Assembly (NCBI GenBank): GCA_035512495.1
Contig: DATKDW010000062.1
Location: forward strand, 114,957-178,956
Direction: 5' to 3'
DNA from: Acidimicrobiales bacterium
Lineage (GTDB): Bacteria; Actinomycetota; Acidimicrobiia; Acidimicrobiales; CADCSY01
DNA length: 64,000 nucleotides
Numbering within the stretch: the first letter of the stretch is position 1; each line of letters opens with the position of its first letter. Position numbers and translations under genes: made by a program. Of this stretch, positions 7,861 to 16,983 are shown piece after piece. Below the pieces are notes generated by a model that saw only the letters and a list, made by a program, of their open reading frames with translations, did no database searches and was not told where the DNA came from.

Positions 7861-8526
7861 TCACGGGAGTCGGTCGAGCAGGGCGCCGACGACGTCCTCG
7901 GCGTCGATCGGCAGCCCGACGGCGGCGTGGTCGAGGCCGGCCACCGCGCGGGCGCGCTCGTCGTCGTCGAGGGCGAGAAGGCCCACGACCTCGGCCGCCG
8001 ACCACCGTCGCAGAAGGGCGCACTGGAAGCGGGCGGCGTGGCGGGCCCGGCGCTGGGAGAGGCCCACGGCCTTGCGCCCGTCGACGCTGATCTCCCCAGG
8101 GCCCAGCCCACCGAAGCAGACGAGTCGCGACCACGGCGTGCAGATCAGCCCGCCGGTGTGGACCTCGGCGACGATGCCGAGATCGCCGAGGGCGGCCGCC
8201 CACACCCCGCCCAGCCAGTGGAAGGACCGGCCCACGTCGTCGTCCCACACGTCGTCGCCCCGAGGCACGACCACGTCGACCCAGATCGACTCGCCCGGGA
8301 CGAGCAGGACCGCACCCCCGCCGCTGCGCCGTCGAACCAGCGTGACACCGGCGGCCTCGAGGGCGGCGACGTCCACCGAGGACTCGGACTGGGTGCTCCC
8401 CAGGACCAATGCCGGGCGGTCGACCTCCAGCACCGACACCAGGCGGGACGCCGGCTCGTGGAGCGGGCGGTCGTGGAACCGGCGGGCAGGCCCCCGGGCC
8501 CGCTCCACCGGCCAGCCCGAGCTCAC
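7861..8526 (-). CDS. Lipoate--protein ligase family protein (LplA/LipM-like)
   Basis: The 221-residue protein has the biotin/lipoate ligase fold signature: VLGSTQSESSVD, then RRRSGGGAVLL, the substrate-binding motif of LplA/LipM enzymes that attach lipoate or octanoate to E2 and GcvH domains. A G-R-K-AVGLSQRR segment (IKISVGxR-like lysine region) follows near residues 140-150. GTG at 8526 is chosen: it overlaps the TGA of the HNH gene as GTGA, whereas the longer frame runs through that gene. Whether it is a ligase or an octanoyltransferase cannot be decided. Confidence 0.8.
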   Translation of the reverse strand: MSSGWPVERARGPARRFHDRPLHEPASRLVSVLEVDRPALVLGSTQSESSVDVAALEAAGVTLVRRRSGGGAVLLVPGESIWVDVVVPRGDDVWDDDVGRSFHWLGGVWAAALGDLGIVAEVHTGGLICTPWSRLVCFGGLGPGEISVDGRKAVGLSQRRARHAARFQCALLRRWSAAEVVGLLALDDDERARAVAGLDHAAVGLPIDAEDVVGALLDRLP

Positions 8527-9023
8527 GCCGAGATCGCAGGCTGCAGGTAGGGCTCCCACTGGGCCGGCACCACGCCGACGGCGATCGTGATCCAGGCCAG
8601 CTCCCGGGGCGCCGCGGGGGTGCGCCGGAGCACCATGGCGGTGTCGGCGAGGTCCCGGTCGCGCTTGGAGGTGTTGCACGGACGGCAGGCCGCCACCACG
8701 TTCTCCCACACGTGCAGGCCGCCCTTGGCCCGCGGGACGACGTGGTCGATGCTCTCGGCTGGCGCGCTGCAGTACTGGCAGCGGCCGCCGTCGCGGGCGA
8801 AGACCGCCCGCCGGTTGAGCGCGGCGCGGCGCCGGTAGGGCACCCGGACGAAGTACCGGAGCCGGATGACCGAAGGGACGGCCACCGTGAGGCGCTCGGA
8901 GCGCATCTCCTCCTCCGACGCGTGGACGACGTCGGCCTTCTCACTGAGGACGAGCACCACCGCCCGCCGTGCCGAGACGACGCAGAGCGGCTCGTAGCTC
9001 GCATTGAGGACCAGCGCCCTCAC
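8523..9023 (-). CDS. HNH endonuclease family protein
   Basis: The 166-residue protein starts VRALVLNASYEPL, a common opening for a widespread actinobacterial HNH protein. It holds a CxxC (CQYC) and CxxC (CRPC) zinc pair around an SIDHVVPRAKGG motif, giving the HNH beta-beta-alpha-metal nuclease fold. The role of this family is not established; it is usually chromosomal and conserved, not part of a restriction system. GTG 9023 is the start that matches the conserved N-terminus. Its stop overlaps the start of the lipoate ligase-like gene. Confidence 0.85.
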   Translation of the reverse strand: MRALVLNASYEPLCVVSARRAVVLVLSEKADVVHASEEEMRSERLTVAVPSVIRLRYFVRVPYRRRAALNRRAVFARDGGRCQYCSAPAESIDHVVPRAKGGLHVWENVVAACRPCNTSKRDRDLADTAMVLRRTPAAPRELAWITIAVGVVPAQWEPYLQPAISA

Positions 9024-9085
9024 CACGGCCGAGAACCTAGCCTCCGCCGGCGCCGGGACGGCGGCACCGGCGGTGATTCGAGCAC

Positions 9086-9499
9086 TCAACCGCCATGGCC
9101 GACCACCCCCCGCCACCGCCTGCACCACCGCAGGTACGTGACCACGTCGGCAGGGTCCGGGGGCGACGACCCGTCGCCCCCGTACGCCGTGACCAGCCGG
9201 AACCGCAGATACGAGGGATCAGGCAGCGGCAAAAAGGGCTTCCGACCCCACCAACCAGGAGAAGCCAAAACAAAGACCTGCCGCACCCCAACAAGCCAAA
9301 GCGACGGGTGGAGGAGCACGGTGAGCGCGACCGGGACAAGCCAGGAGCGGTCGACGGGGCGGCGCGAGGCCTGGCGGGGTGGCACCGAGGGGAGGGGCCC
9401 GCCGCCGGAGCCTGCGGAGGCGGTGGGAGGGGTCCCGCTCGGTGACGGGCCCCGGCCAGGCCGGTCATCCGCGACGTCGTCCTGCTCCCCGGTCGTCAC
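9086..9499 (-). CDS. Conserved small protein with one hydrophobic segment, function unknown
   Basis: This 137-residue frame begins at GTG 9499, overlapping the TGA of the acyl-CoA dehydrogenase as GTGA. The first 45 residues are low-complexity and rich in Pro, Gly and Ser. After that comes a hydrophobic stretch (WLVPVALTVLLHPSLWLVGV), then FLPLPDPSYLRFRLVTAYGG and PPDPADVVTYLRWCRRW. The second half reads like a conserved protein and resembles unnamed actinobacterial proteins. It could be peripheral or single-pass membrane associated. No function is proposed. Confidence 0.7.
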   Translation of the reverse strand: MTTGEQDDVADDRPGRGPSPSGTPPTASAGSGGGPLPSVPPRQASRRPVDRSWLVPVALTVLLHPSLWLVGVRQVFVLASPGWWGRKPFLPLPDPSYLRFRLVTAYGGDGSSPPDPADVVTYLRWCRRWRGVVGHGG

Positions 9500-10719
9500 G
9501 CAGCGACCCGAGGCTCCTTCGGGAGCCCGAGCACCATCTCGCCGATGATGTTTCGCTGAACCTGGCTGGTGCCCGCGTAGATGGTCCCGGCACGGGCGTT
9601 CAGGAACACGTCGACCCACGAGCGCGAGCTGTTGGGCGCACCGGGGTCGTCGGTCTGGAAGGCGCTCGACGGGCGCCGGCCGGTCGGGGTGAGAGCGTCG
9701 GCCCCGAGGATGTCGACGCCGAGCTCGGTCACGATGCGGTGGTACTCGCTCCAGTACAGCTTGGACACTGCCGCGTCGGGGCCGGGCTGCTCGCCTGCGA
9801 GGAACTTGGTGAGGGCGCGCATCCCCAGGTAGCGCATGATCTCGACCTTGGTGTGGCACCACGCCAGCTTCTGGCGGAAGACCGGGTCCTCGTCGCGCCC
9901 TCGCTCCTTGGCCAGGGCGAGGAGGCGGTCGAGCTCGCCGCGGAAGCGGATCGGCAGCACCGCCGCGGCCTCGCCCCGCTCGTAGCCGAGCAGGGTCATG
10001 GCGACGCCCCACCCCGCGTTGACCTCCCCGACGACGTTGGCGCGGGGACAGCGGGCGTCGGTGAAGAAGACCTCGTTGAACTCGGACTCTCCGGAGATCA
10101 TCTTGATGGGGCGCACCTCCACCCCCGGTTGGTCCATGGGCACGAGCAGGAAGCTGATGCCCTTGTGCTTGGCCGCGGACGGGTCGGTGCGGGCGAGGAC
10201 GAAGATCCAGTCGGCGAGGTGACCGGCCGAGGTCCAGATCTTCTGGCCGTTGAGCACCCACTCCTCCCCGTCGAGCTCGGCCCGGCAACCCACGTTGGCC
10301 AGGTCGGAGCCGGCGTTGGGCTCGGAGTAGCCCTGGCACCAGCGGTCCTCGCCGGAGAGGATCCGGGGCAGGAAGTGGTGCTTCTGCTCGTCGGTCCCCC
10401 ACTGGATGATGGTGTTGCCCACCATCTGGATCCCGAAGACGTCGTTGGGGGCGTAGGGCGGCACGCCCGCCTTGGCGAACTCCTCCTGGAGGACCACCTG
10501 CTCCATGGCGGAGAGCCCCGCTCCGCCGTACTCCGTGGGCCACGAGGTGCCGAGCATCCCGTTCTCGTAGAGCGTGCGGCGCCACGCCGCACCGAAGCGC
10601 TCGAGCTCCTCGCCCTCGAGCGCCCCCGTGCCCTGCCAGTCGGCGGGCAGGTGCTCGGCGAGGAACGCCTGGACCTTCTCGCGGTAGACCTCGGCCTCGG
10701 GCGCGTAGTGGGGCTCCAT
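9496..10719 (-). CDS. Acyl-CoA dehydrogenase family protein
   Basis: The 407-residue flavoprotein shows the acyl-CoA dehydrogenase layout: a helical N-terminal domain with WPTEYGGAGLS, the FAD-contact segment CQGYSEPNAGSDLA, a beta domain with WTSAGHLADW, and a C-terminal domain ending RAGTIYAGTSQVQRNIIGE. It would oxidise an acyl-CoA thioester and pass electrons to ETF. The position that is the catalytic Glu in IYEGT-type enzymes is Ala here, so the base lies elsewhere or chemistry differs; the same is true of many long-chain and steroid FadE proteins. Start ATG 10719. The stop couples to the small protein downstream. Confidence 0.92.
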   Translation of the reverse strand: MEPHYAPEAEVYREKVQAFLAEHLPADWQGTGALEGEELERFGAAWRRTLYENGMLGTSWPTEYGGAGLSAMEQVVLQEEFAKAGVPPYAPNDVFGIQMVGNTIIQWGTDEQKHHFLPRILSGEDRWCQGYSEPNAGSDLANVGCRAELDGEEWVLNGQKIWTSAGHLADWIFVLARTDPSAAKHKGISFLLVPMDQPGVEVRPIKMISGESEFNEVFFTDARCPRANVVGEVNAGWGVAMTLLGYERGEAAAVLPIRFRGELDRLLALAKERGRDEDPVFRQKLAWCHTKVEIMRYLGMRALTKFLAGEQPGPDAAVSKLYWSEYHRIVTELGVDILGADALTPTGRRPSSAFQTDDPGAPNSSRSWVDVFLNARAGTIYAGTSQVQRNIIGEMVLGLPKEPRVAA

Positions 10720-10738
10720 GGCCGCCGAGCGTAGCCCT

Positions 10739-11611
10739 CTACCGCTTGTCGAGGACCCCGTGGATGCCTCGCCAGCCGACCGCTGCCGCCCCCACCAGGG
10801 GCCCCTCGTGGCCGAGGCCGGCCGGCACGATGCGGGCGCCGGCGGAGAACTCCAGGCGGGCGACGGCGTCGACCTCCGATTGGGCGGCGGCGAAGAAGGG
10901 GTCGCCGAACCCGAGGGCCACCGACCCCGCCACGACGGCGAGGCGGAGGTCGAGCAGGTTGGCGACCGACGCCACCGCCCGGCCCACGAGGCGACCGGTG
11001 CGGGCCACGACCGCCGGGCCGGCCTCCGCCGCGGGGCGCCCGGTGACGGTGGCGATGCTGGTGCCCGAGGCCTCGGCCTCGAGGCAGCCCCGGGCGCCGC
11101 AGGCGCACGTACGGCCGTCGGGCTCGACCACCAGGTGGCCGATGTGGCCGGCGTTGCCCGCCGCGCCGTCGAGCAGCCGGCCGTCGAGCACGATGCCGCC
11201 GCCCACGCCGGTCGAGACGACCATGGCCAAGAAGTCGCGGGCACCTGCGGCCGCGCCCCGCCACCCCTCACCGAGGGCAAGCGCCTTGGCATCGTTGTCG
11301 ACGAAGGTGGGCAGGCCCGTCAGCTCGGCCAGCCGCCGACGGAGCGGGAACCCCTGCCAGGCCGGGATGTTGAGCGGCGACACGGCCTCACCACCGAGGG
11401 TCATCGGGCCGCCGCACCCGACCCCGCACACGGACTCGTCCCCCCTCCGCACCTCGGCGATGAGGGACCCCAGACCGGCGAACAGCGACTCGGCGTCGCC
11501 ACCGGCGGCTGCCGTCGGGGTGCTCGCCCGGGCGATGAGGCGACCGTCGGCGTCGACGAGGCCGGCCGCCAGCTTCGTGCCCCCAACGTCGATCGCCAGC
11601 GCCACGTCCAC
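10739..11611 (-). CDS. ROK family sugar kinase (glucokinase-like)
   Basis: The 290-residue protein has an N-terminal ATP phosphate loop IDVGGTKLAAGLVD, a catalytic DNDAKALALGE segment, and the ROK signature with the zinc motif CACGARGCLEA followed by GTSIATV. This matches bacterial ROK glucokinases, which phosphorylate glucose or a related hexose. No HTH domain is present, so it is a kinase and not a NagC-type repressor. Start GTG 11611, with GTG 11605 also possible. It lies 19 bp upstream of the acyl-CoA dehydrogenase and may share its transcript. Confidence 0.9.
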   Translation of the reverse strand: MDVALAIDVGGTKLAAGLVDADGRLIARASTPTAAAGGDAESLFAGLGSLIAEVRRGDESVCGVGCGGPMTLGGEAVSPLNIPAWQGFPLRRRLAELTGLPTFVDNDAKALALGEGWRGAAAGARDFLAMVVSTGVGGGIVLDGRLLDGAAGNAGHIGHLVVEPDGRTCACGARGCLEAEASGTSIATVTGRPAAEAGPAVVARTGRLVGRAVASVANLLDLRLAVVAGSVALGFGDPFFAAAQSEVDAVARLEFSAGARIVPAGLGHEGPLVGAAAVGWRGIHGVLDKR

Positions 11612-11695
11612 GCCGGGACCCTACGGTGCCCCGCCGTGCCGGAGGCGCGATCCGGGGCCTAGGCTCGGAGGAGGGAGACGACGAGCTGGGCCGGT

Positions 11696-12706
11696 GTGGC
11701 GCCCACGGGGAAGGACGGCAGCCAGGTGGCCAGGCAACGATCGTCGGCTGATGAGCCCGCCGCCTTCGCCGAGACGTTCGCGGCGATCGCCGGGAACGTC
11801 GAGACCGTCGTGCAGGGCAAGCCGGAGGTGGTGGAGCTGGTGCTCCTGTGCCTCGTGGCCCAGGGCCACCTCCACATCGAGGACGTGCCGGGCGTGGGCA
11901 AGACCAGCCTGGCCAAGGCCCTCGCCACCTCGCTCGACTGCAGGTGGGGACGCATCCAGTTCACCCCCGACCTCCTACCGTCGGACGTGGTGGGCGTCAC
12001 CGTCTGGAACCGCCAGAGCGGCGAGTTCGACTTCCGACCCGGGGCGGTGTTCGCCAACCTGGTCCTGGGTGACGAGATCAACCGGGCATCGCCGAAGACC
12101 CAGTCCGCTCTCCTCGAGGCCATGGAAGAGCGCCAGGTCACCGTCGACGGGACGACCTATGCCCTCGACGAGCCGTTCATGGTCGTGGCCACCCAGAACC
12201 CCGTGGAGCACGAGGGCACCTACCCCCTCCCGGAGAGCCAGCTCGACCGCTTCCTCATGCGCATCTCGGTGGGGTACCCGGCCCGCGACGCTGAGGTCGG
12301 GATCCTCGAGAGCCAGGGTGGCGACGACATCCTCGAACACCTCGAACCCGTCGCCACAGCCAAGGACGTGCTGGCCATGAGCGCGACCGCCCGGTCCATC
12401 CACGTGGCCCCGGCGCTCCAGAGCTACCTCGTCGACCTGGCGGAGACGACCCGGCGCCACCCCGCCCTCGAGCTCGGGATGTCGCCACGCGCCACCTTGG
12501 CCCTGCAGCGGGCGGCCCGCGCACGCGCCGCGGCCAGCGGCCGCGGCTACGTGGTGCCCGACGACATCAAGGCACTCGCCCAACACGTCCTCGCCCACCG
12601 GCTCTCGCTCACCCCCGAGGCCGCCATGCAGGGCGTGGAGACGGCCGAGATCGTCGACGACGTGCTGCGCCACGTCGCTGTCCCGTCGGGGAAGTCGAGC
12701 CGGTAG
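11696..12706 (+). CDS. MoxR family AAA+ ATPase
   Basis: A MoxR ATPase of about 336 residues with Walker A (EDVPGVGKTSLAKALA), Walker B (GDEINRASPKTQSALLEAM) and the typical MoxR motif ATQNPVEHEGTYPLPESQLD. MoxR proteins act as chaperone-like ATPases, usually with a DUF58/VWA partner. Here the DUF58 gene follows after 4 bp and a transglutaminase after that, the standard three-gene operon. GTG 11696 is used; GTG 11726 in the same frame is an alternative, since the first 20 residues are not conserved. Confidence 0.95.
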   Translation: MAPTGKDGSQVARQRSSADEPAAFAETFAAIAGNVETVVQGKPEVVELVLLCLVAQGHLHIEDVPGVGKTSLAKALATSLDCRWGRIQFTPDLLPSDVVGVTVWNRQSGEFDFRPGAVFANLVLGDEINRASPKTQSALLEAMEERQVTVDGTTYALDEPFMVVATQNPVEHEGTYPLPESQLDRFLMRISVGYPARDAEVGILESQGGDDILEHLEPVATAKDVLAMSATARSIHVAPALQSYLVDLAETTRRHPALELGMSPRATLALQRAARARAAASGRGYVVPDDIKALAQHVLAHRLSLTPEAAMQGVETAEIVDDVLRHVAVPSGKSSR

Positions 12707-12710
12707 GGCG

Positions 12711-13898
12711 GTGCTCACGCGGCAGGGGTGGCTGGTGGTGGTCGGCGCCGTCGTCGTGCTGGGCCTCGGACGCCTCTTCGGCGTCACCGAGCTGTACGTG
12801 ATCGGCGCCGCGGGGCTCTTCCTCGTGGTCCTCTCCACCGTCGCCGTCGGCCTGACCCGCCTGCGCCTCGACATCGCCCGCGAGCTGCACCCGCCCCGGG
12901 TCCACGCCGGCAGCCTGAGCCGGGTGGAGCTCCGGGTCCGCAACGGCGGCGCCCGCCGAACCCCGCTGCTCCAGCTGCGCGACCCCGTCGGTCAGGGACG
13001 CAGCGCCAAGGTGGTGCTGTCGCCCCTGGCGAGCGGCAACGCGGTCCGTGCCGCCTACCGCCTGCCCACCGAGAAGCGCGGCCTCCTTCGCATCGGCCCC
13101 TTGGCGGTGGAGGTCGGTGACCCGTTCGGCCTGGCGTCGGTCTCGACCCCGGGAGCGCCCATCGCCGAGCTGACGGTGTGGCCGGCGATCGAGTCGATCC
13201 GCCCCCTCCCCCACACCCAGGGCGACGACCCCCACGGTGGTGCCGACCACCCCAACGCGCTCACGGCCTCGGGCGAGGACTTCTATGCCCTGCGCCAGTA
13301 CGTGGTCGGTGACGACCTGAGGCGGGTGCACTGGCCCTCCACCGCCCGCCGCGACGAGCTCATGGTCCGCCAGGACGAGCTGCCGTGGCAGGGTCGCGCC
13401 ACCATCCTGCTCGACACCCGCCGGCAGATGCACTCACCGGAGACCTTCGAGCGGGCCGTGAGCGCCGCTGCCAGCATCACCGTCGCCTGCGCCTCCCGGA
13501 AGTTCCTCATCCGCCTGGTCACGACCGCGGGTGACGACACCGGCTTCGGCGCCGGCTCCGCCCACGTGGAGTCGATCATGGAGCGCCTGGCGATGGTGCG
13601 GACCTCCGACGACAGCCACCTCGCCCAGGTCGTGCTCTCGCTGCGCCGACCGGGCAACGGCGGCGCGCTGGCCGCCATCCTGGGCGGCGCCGCGGGGCCC
13701 GACCTCGAGGCCGCCGGGCGCCTGCGCACCTCCTACGGCCACGTCACGATCGTCGGCTTCGTACCCGGACGAGGTGGCGGCACCGGCATCGTCGGCGACG
13801 TCCTTCTGATCGACGGCTCCACGCCGTTCGGGCCGGCCTGGGACCGGGCGATCGCCTCCCGCCGGCGCAGCCGGTCACGGGCGAGGGCCACCACGTGA
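12711..13898 (+). CDS. DUF58 domain-containing membrane protein
   Basis: The 395-residue protein starts with two closely spaced hydrophobic helices (about residues 7-45), followed by a beta-rich region and the DUF58 core. The signature GEDFYALRQYVVGDDLRRVHWPS lies near residues 185-210, and an ILLDTRRQMH stretch follows, like a degenerate VWA fold. It is coupled to MoxR upstream (4-bp gap) and the transglutaminase downstream (GTGA overlap). The three are inferred to form an envelope-linked maturation system; the substrate is unknown. Confidence 0.93.
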   Translation: MLTRQGWLVVVGAVVVLGLGRLFGVTELYVIGAAGLFLVVLSTVAVGLTRLRLDIARELHPPRVHAGSLSRVELRVRNGGARRTPLLQLRDPVGQGRSAKVVLSPLASGNAVRAAYRLPTEKRGLLRIGPLAVEVGDPFGLASVSTPGAPIAELTVWPAIESIRPLPHTQGDDPHGGADHPNALTASGEDFYALRQYVVGDDLRRVHWPSTARRDELMVRQDELPWQGRATILLDTRRQMHSPETFERAVSAAASITVACASRKFLIRLVTTAGDDTGFGAGSAHVESIMERLAMVRTSDDSHLAQVVLSLRRPGNGGALAAILGGAAGPDLEAAGRLRTSYGHVTIVGFVPGRGGGTGIVGDVLLIDGSTPFGPAWDRAIASRRRSRSRARATT

Positions 13899-16267
13899 CC
13901 GCTACCCTCACCCAGCCGGCCGAGACCGGCGCACCCGAGCCCAGCCCCATCGGGACGGAGCCAGGGGCTCCTCACGTCTCGGGCGAGCTCCTGGTGCTGG
14001 CCGAGGTGGCGCTGACGGCGATCACCGTGGCGGCCGCACTGGGCCTGAGCCAGCTGTTCGTCGAGGGATCGTTCCTGGTGCCCGTGATGGGCTTCGGTGT
14101 CGGCGCCCACCTGCTGGCGGTGCTCTGCCGGCGCGCCCGCCTCGGGCCGCTCGCCACCGCCGTCATCGCGTCGGGCGGCCTGGCCTTGGCCGTGGCCTGG
14201 TTCCTGCTCCCCGAGACCACGTCGTACGGGCTGCCCACCGGCGAGACCCTCGCCACCACCCGGGAGCAGCTGGCCGACGCGCTGGCCACCTTCCGCGACG
14301 TGGTCGCCCCCGCGCCGGTGGAGCCGGGGTTCGTCCTGGCCTCCGCCATGGGGGCCTGGGTGGTGGCCTTCACCGCCGACACCGCAGCCTTCCGGGCCAA
14401 CGCACCCGTCGAGGCCGCGGTGCCAGGCGCGACGCTCTTCATCTTCGGGGCGGCGCTGGCCGAGCCTCAGGGACGGCCCACCACGACGGTCCCCTTCCTC
14501 CTGGCACTGCTCGCCTACTGGCTCGCACAGCGCGCACGGAACCAGGCGACGACCCCGACGTGGCTCGCCAGCGACGCCCGGGCCGGATCGAAGTCCCTGC
14601 TGCGTGCCGGCGCCGCCCTTGCCGTGCTGTCCGTGGCCGCCGCCACCCTCGTCGGTCCCGAGCTCCCCGGCGCCGGCGACGACGCCGTGATCCCGTGGCG
14701 GGCGAGCGACCGCGGCGACCCCGAGTCACGGGTGACCATCAGCCCCCTCGTCGACATCCGGGCCCGAATCGTCGACCAAGCCGACGTCGAGGTCTTCACC
14801 GTCGCCTCCGAGCGGCGCAGCTACTGGCGTCTCACCTCCCTCGAGACCTTCGACGGGCGCATCTGGTCCTCCAAGGGCCAATACCGTCCGGCACGCGGCA
14901 CCCTGGAGTCGGACGTGCCAGCCCACCTGGCCCCGGCCGAGGTCGCAGTCCAGGACGTGCGTGTCGGGCTCCTCTCCTCGATCTGGCTACCCGCCGCGTT
15001 CGAGCCCGTCGCCGTCGAGGGCACCGACGCCCGCTACGACGGCGACTCCGGGAGCCTCCTCACCGAGGAGGACACCGCCTCCGGCCTCGAGTACCGGGTG
15101 ACCTCCGCCCTCAAGACCCTCGACGCCGCCAGCCTGGCCACCGCCCCCAACGTCGCGCCGAGCCAGGTGCGCGACACCTACACGGCGCTGCCCGACGGCT
15201 TCAGCATCCCCGTCCAGCAGCTGGCCGCCCAGGTGGCAGGCGACCCCACCCTCACCCAGTTCGACCGGGCGCGCCGCCTCCAGGATCACTTCCGCGACGG
15301 CAGCTTCACCTACGACCTCGAGATCCCGCCCGGGCACAGCGGCGACGCCCTCGAGCACTTCCTGTTCCAGAGCCGCCGGGGCTACTGCGAGCAGTTCGCG
15401 GGCGCCTACGCGGCCATGGCCCGTGCCGTCGGCCTCCCCGCACGGGTGGCGGTGGGGTTCACCCCCGGCGAGCTCGGCGAGGACGGCCGCTACCACGTAC
15501 GCGGCCTCCACGGCCACGCCTGGCCGGAGGTCTACCTCGACGGCTACGGCTGGGTCGCCTTCGAGCCGACCCCCGGGCGCGGCATCCCCGGCGGTGAGCC
15601 CTACACCGGAGTCCCCGAAGAGCAGGCGTCTCCCGACGACCCGACCACGGGGACCACCTTCCCGCCCACCACCGAGGTGCCGACCGACCAGGGGGAGGGT
15701 GCCCCCACGACGATGCCCGACCTCTTCCCGGACCAGGGCGGGGGCGGCGCGGGCGGCGAGGACCCCGGCGACTCGGCTGCCCGCCGCTGGCTCCCGCGGC
15801 TCCTGATCGTCCTGGCTCTGCTGGTCATCGTGCCCCTGCTGTGGGCGGGCGCCCTTGCCCTCGTCGCCGGCCGCCGTCGCGACCGCCGTCGCGCCGCGGC
15901 CACCACCAACTCCGACCGCGTCCAGGTGGCCTGGACGGAGGTCGGCGAGCTGCTCGCCCGCGCCGGCACACCCCAGCGGCCGTGGGAGACCCCCGCCGAG
16001 TACGCCCGGCGCGCCGGACGGACCGAGGGCGTCGACCCCGCGCTCCTCCGTGGCCTCGCCGGCGCGTCCACCGCGGCCACCTATGCCGCCGGCGACGTCG
16101 GTGCGGACACCGCCGGGCAGGCCGTCGACGCTGCCGAGACGATCGAGCGGACGGTCACCGGGACGCTGGACGGCCCCACCCGGGTGCGCTGGGCCCTCGA
16201 CCCTCGACCCCTCATCCCGGCTCGGACCTCCCGCCGCGACGTCCGCGAGGAGCTGGCCTCGCGCTGA
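13895..16267 (+). CDS. Membrane transglutaminase-like protein (TgpA-type)
   Basis: A 790-residue protein with several N-terminal TM helices (about residues 30-260), a large external region and a transglutaminase core containing GYCEQFAGAYAAMARAVG (Cys near 500) and GHAWPEVYLDGYGW (His near 542 with Asp following). A Pro/Thr-rich linker, one TM helix (about 630-655) and a cytoplasmic DUF4129-like tail come after. The Cys-His-Asp set looks intact, so it may act as a transglutaminase or protease on envelope proteins. GTG 13895 overlaps the DUF58 stop, tying it to the MoxR operon. Confidence 0.93.
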   Translation: MTATLTQPAETGAPEPSPIGTEPGAPHVSGELLVLAEVALTAITVAAALGLSQLFVEGSFLVPVMGFGVGAHLLAVLCRRARLGPLATAVIASGGLALAVAWFLLPETTSYGLPTGETLATTREQLADALATFRDVVAPAPVEPGFVLASAMGAWVVAFTADTAAFRANAPVEAAVPGATLFIFGAALAEPQGRPTTTVPFLLALLAYWLAQRARNQATTPTWLASDARAGSKSLLRAGAALAVLSVAAATLVGPELPGAGDDAVIPWRASDRGDPESRVTISPLVDIRARIVDQADVEVFTVASERRSYWRLTSLETFDGRIWSSKGQYRPARGTLESDVPAHLAPAEVAVQDVRVGLLSSIWLPAAFEPVAVEGTDARYDGDSGSLLTEEDTASGLEYRVTSALKTLDAASLATAPNVAPSQVRDTYTALPDGFSIPVQQLAAQVAGDPTLTQFDRARRLQDHFRDGSFTYDLEIPPGHSGDALEHFLFQSRRGYCEQFAGAYAAMARAVGLPARVAVGFTPGELGEDGRYHVRGLHGHAWPEVYLDGYGWVAFEPTPGRGIPGGEPYTGVPEEQASPDDPTTGTTFPPTTEVPTDQGEGAPTTMPDLFPDQGGGGAGGEDPGDSAARRWLPRLLIVLALLVIVPLLWAGALALVAGRRRDRRRAAATTNSDRVQVAWTEVGELLARAGTPQRPWETPAEYARRAGRTEGVDPALLRGLAGASTAATYAAGDVGADTAGQAVDAAETIERTVTGTLDGPTRVRWALDPRPLIPARTSRRDVREELASR

Positions 16268-16278
16268 CGGGCCCGGTG

Positions 16279-16458
16279 CTACTCCTGGGCGGTGACGGCG
16301 TAGGTCCACACGGCGTCGGTGCTCTCCACGTCGGGTCCGAGCTCCCTTCCCTCCGCCAGGACCCGCTCGACCTTCTTGCGAGCGGACGCCTCGTCGAAGG
16401 CCTGCACGGTCAGCCGCGCCTCGATCTCGACGCTGAACGCTCGCTTCTGCTTCGGCAT
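16279..16458 (-). CDS. Small conserved-looking protein, function unknown
   Basis: A 59-residue protein from ATG 16458 (GTG 16476 also possible). It contains AFSVEIEARLTVQAFDEASA followed by a charged helix KKVERVLAEG, predicted beta-beta-alpha and soluble. Codon use is like its neighbours. I do not recognise a named family. It converges with the transglutaminase gene 11 bp away and precedes nothing obvious functionally. Confidence 0.65.
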   Translation of the reverse strand: MPKQKRAFSVEIEARLTVQAFDEASARKKVERVLAEGRELGPDVESTDAVWTYAVTAQE

Positions 16459-16518
16459 GGGGGCGACGGTACGCACCGCGGGGAGCCAGCCTCAAGTCGG
16501 GCTGGACACCGCCGAGGG

Positions 16519-16893
16519 CTACTCGTCCTTCTTGAACCGGTCCCGGACGCGTTGCCCGGTGTTGCCGAAGTAGTCCTTCATGCCCGCCGAGCGCATCGAG
16601 GTGCTCCACTCCTGCCAGCCCACTCGGCCCATCTTGCGGAGGTTGCGCTCGAAGAAGAACGCGGAGCCGAGCATGGCGAGGAAGCCGACGAACGAGAGCA
16701 GCGGCGTGACGCTCAGGGTGGCCACCATGAACACGACGCCGACGACGAAGCTGAGTGCTGCCCACTTGAGGTTGCGGCCCGCGTGGCGGAACACGGTCGT
16801 CGAGGAGACCTCGCGCACCAGGTCGGGATCGGACGCGGACAGCTCGCGCTCGATCTCCCTGATGATGCGTTCCTCGTCCTCCGAAAGCGGCAC
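16519..16893 (-). CDS. DUF3040 domain-containing membrane protein
   Basis: The 124-residue protein opens MPLSEDEERIIREIERELSA, the hallmark of DUF3040, a short actinobacterial family. It has a two-helix hydrophobic region near residues 45-80 and a basic tail. The function of the family is unknown. Start GTG 16893. Confidence 0.88.
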   Translation of the reverse strand: MPLSEDEERIIREIERELSASDPDLVREVSSTTVFRHAGRNLKWAALSFVVGVVFMVATLSVTPLLSFVGFLAMLGSAFFFERNLRKMGRVGWQEWSTSMRSAGMKDYFGNTGQRVRDRFKKDE

Positions 16894-16983
16894 GCCGCCT
16901 ACCCTCCACGAACTCGCCCTGCGCCGATGCTACCCACGATCTTCGCACGCGAGGCCAGCGACGACAACGCGCCCCGGGGCGGG

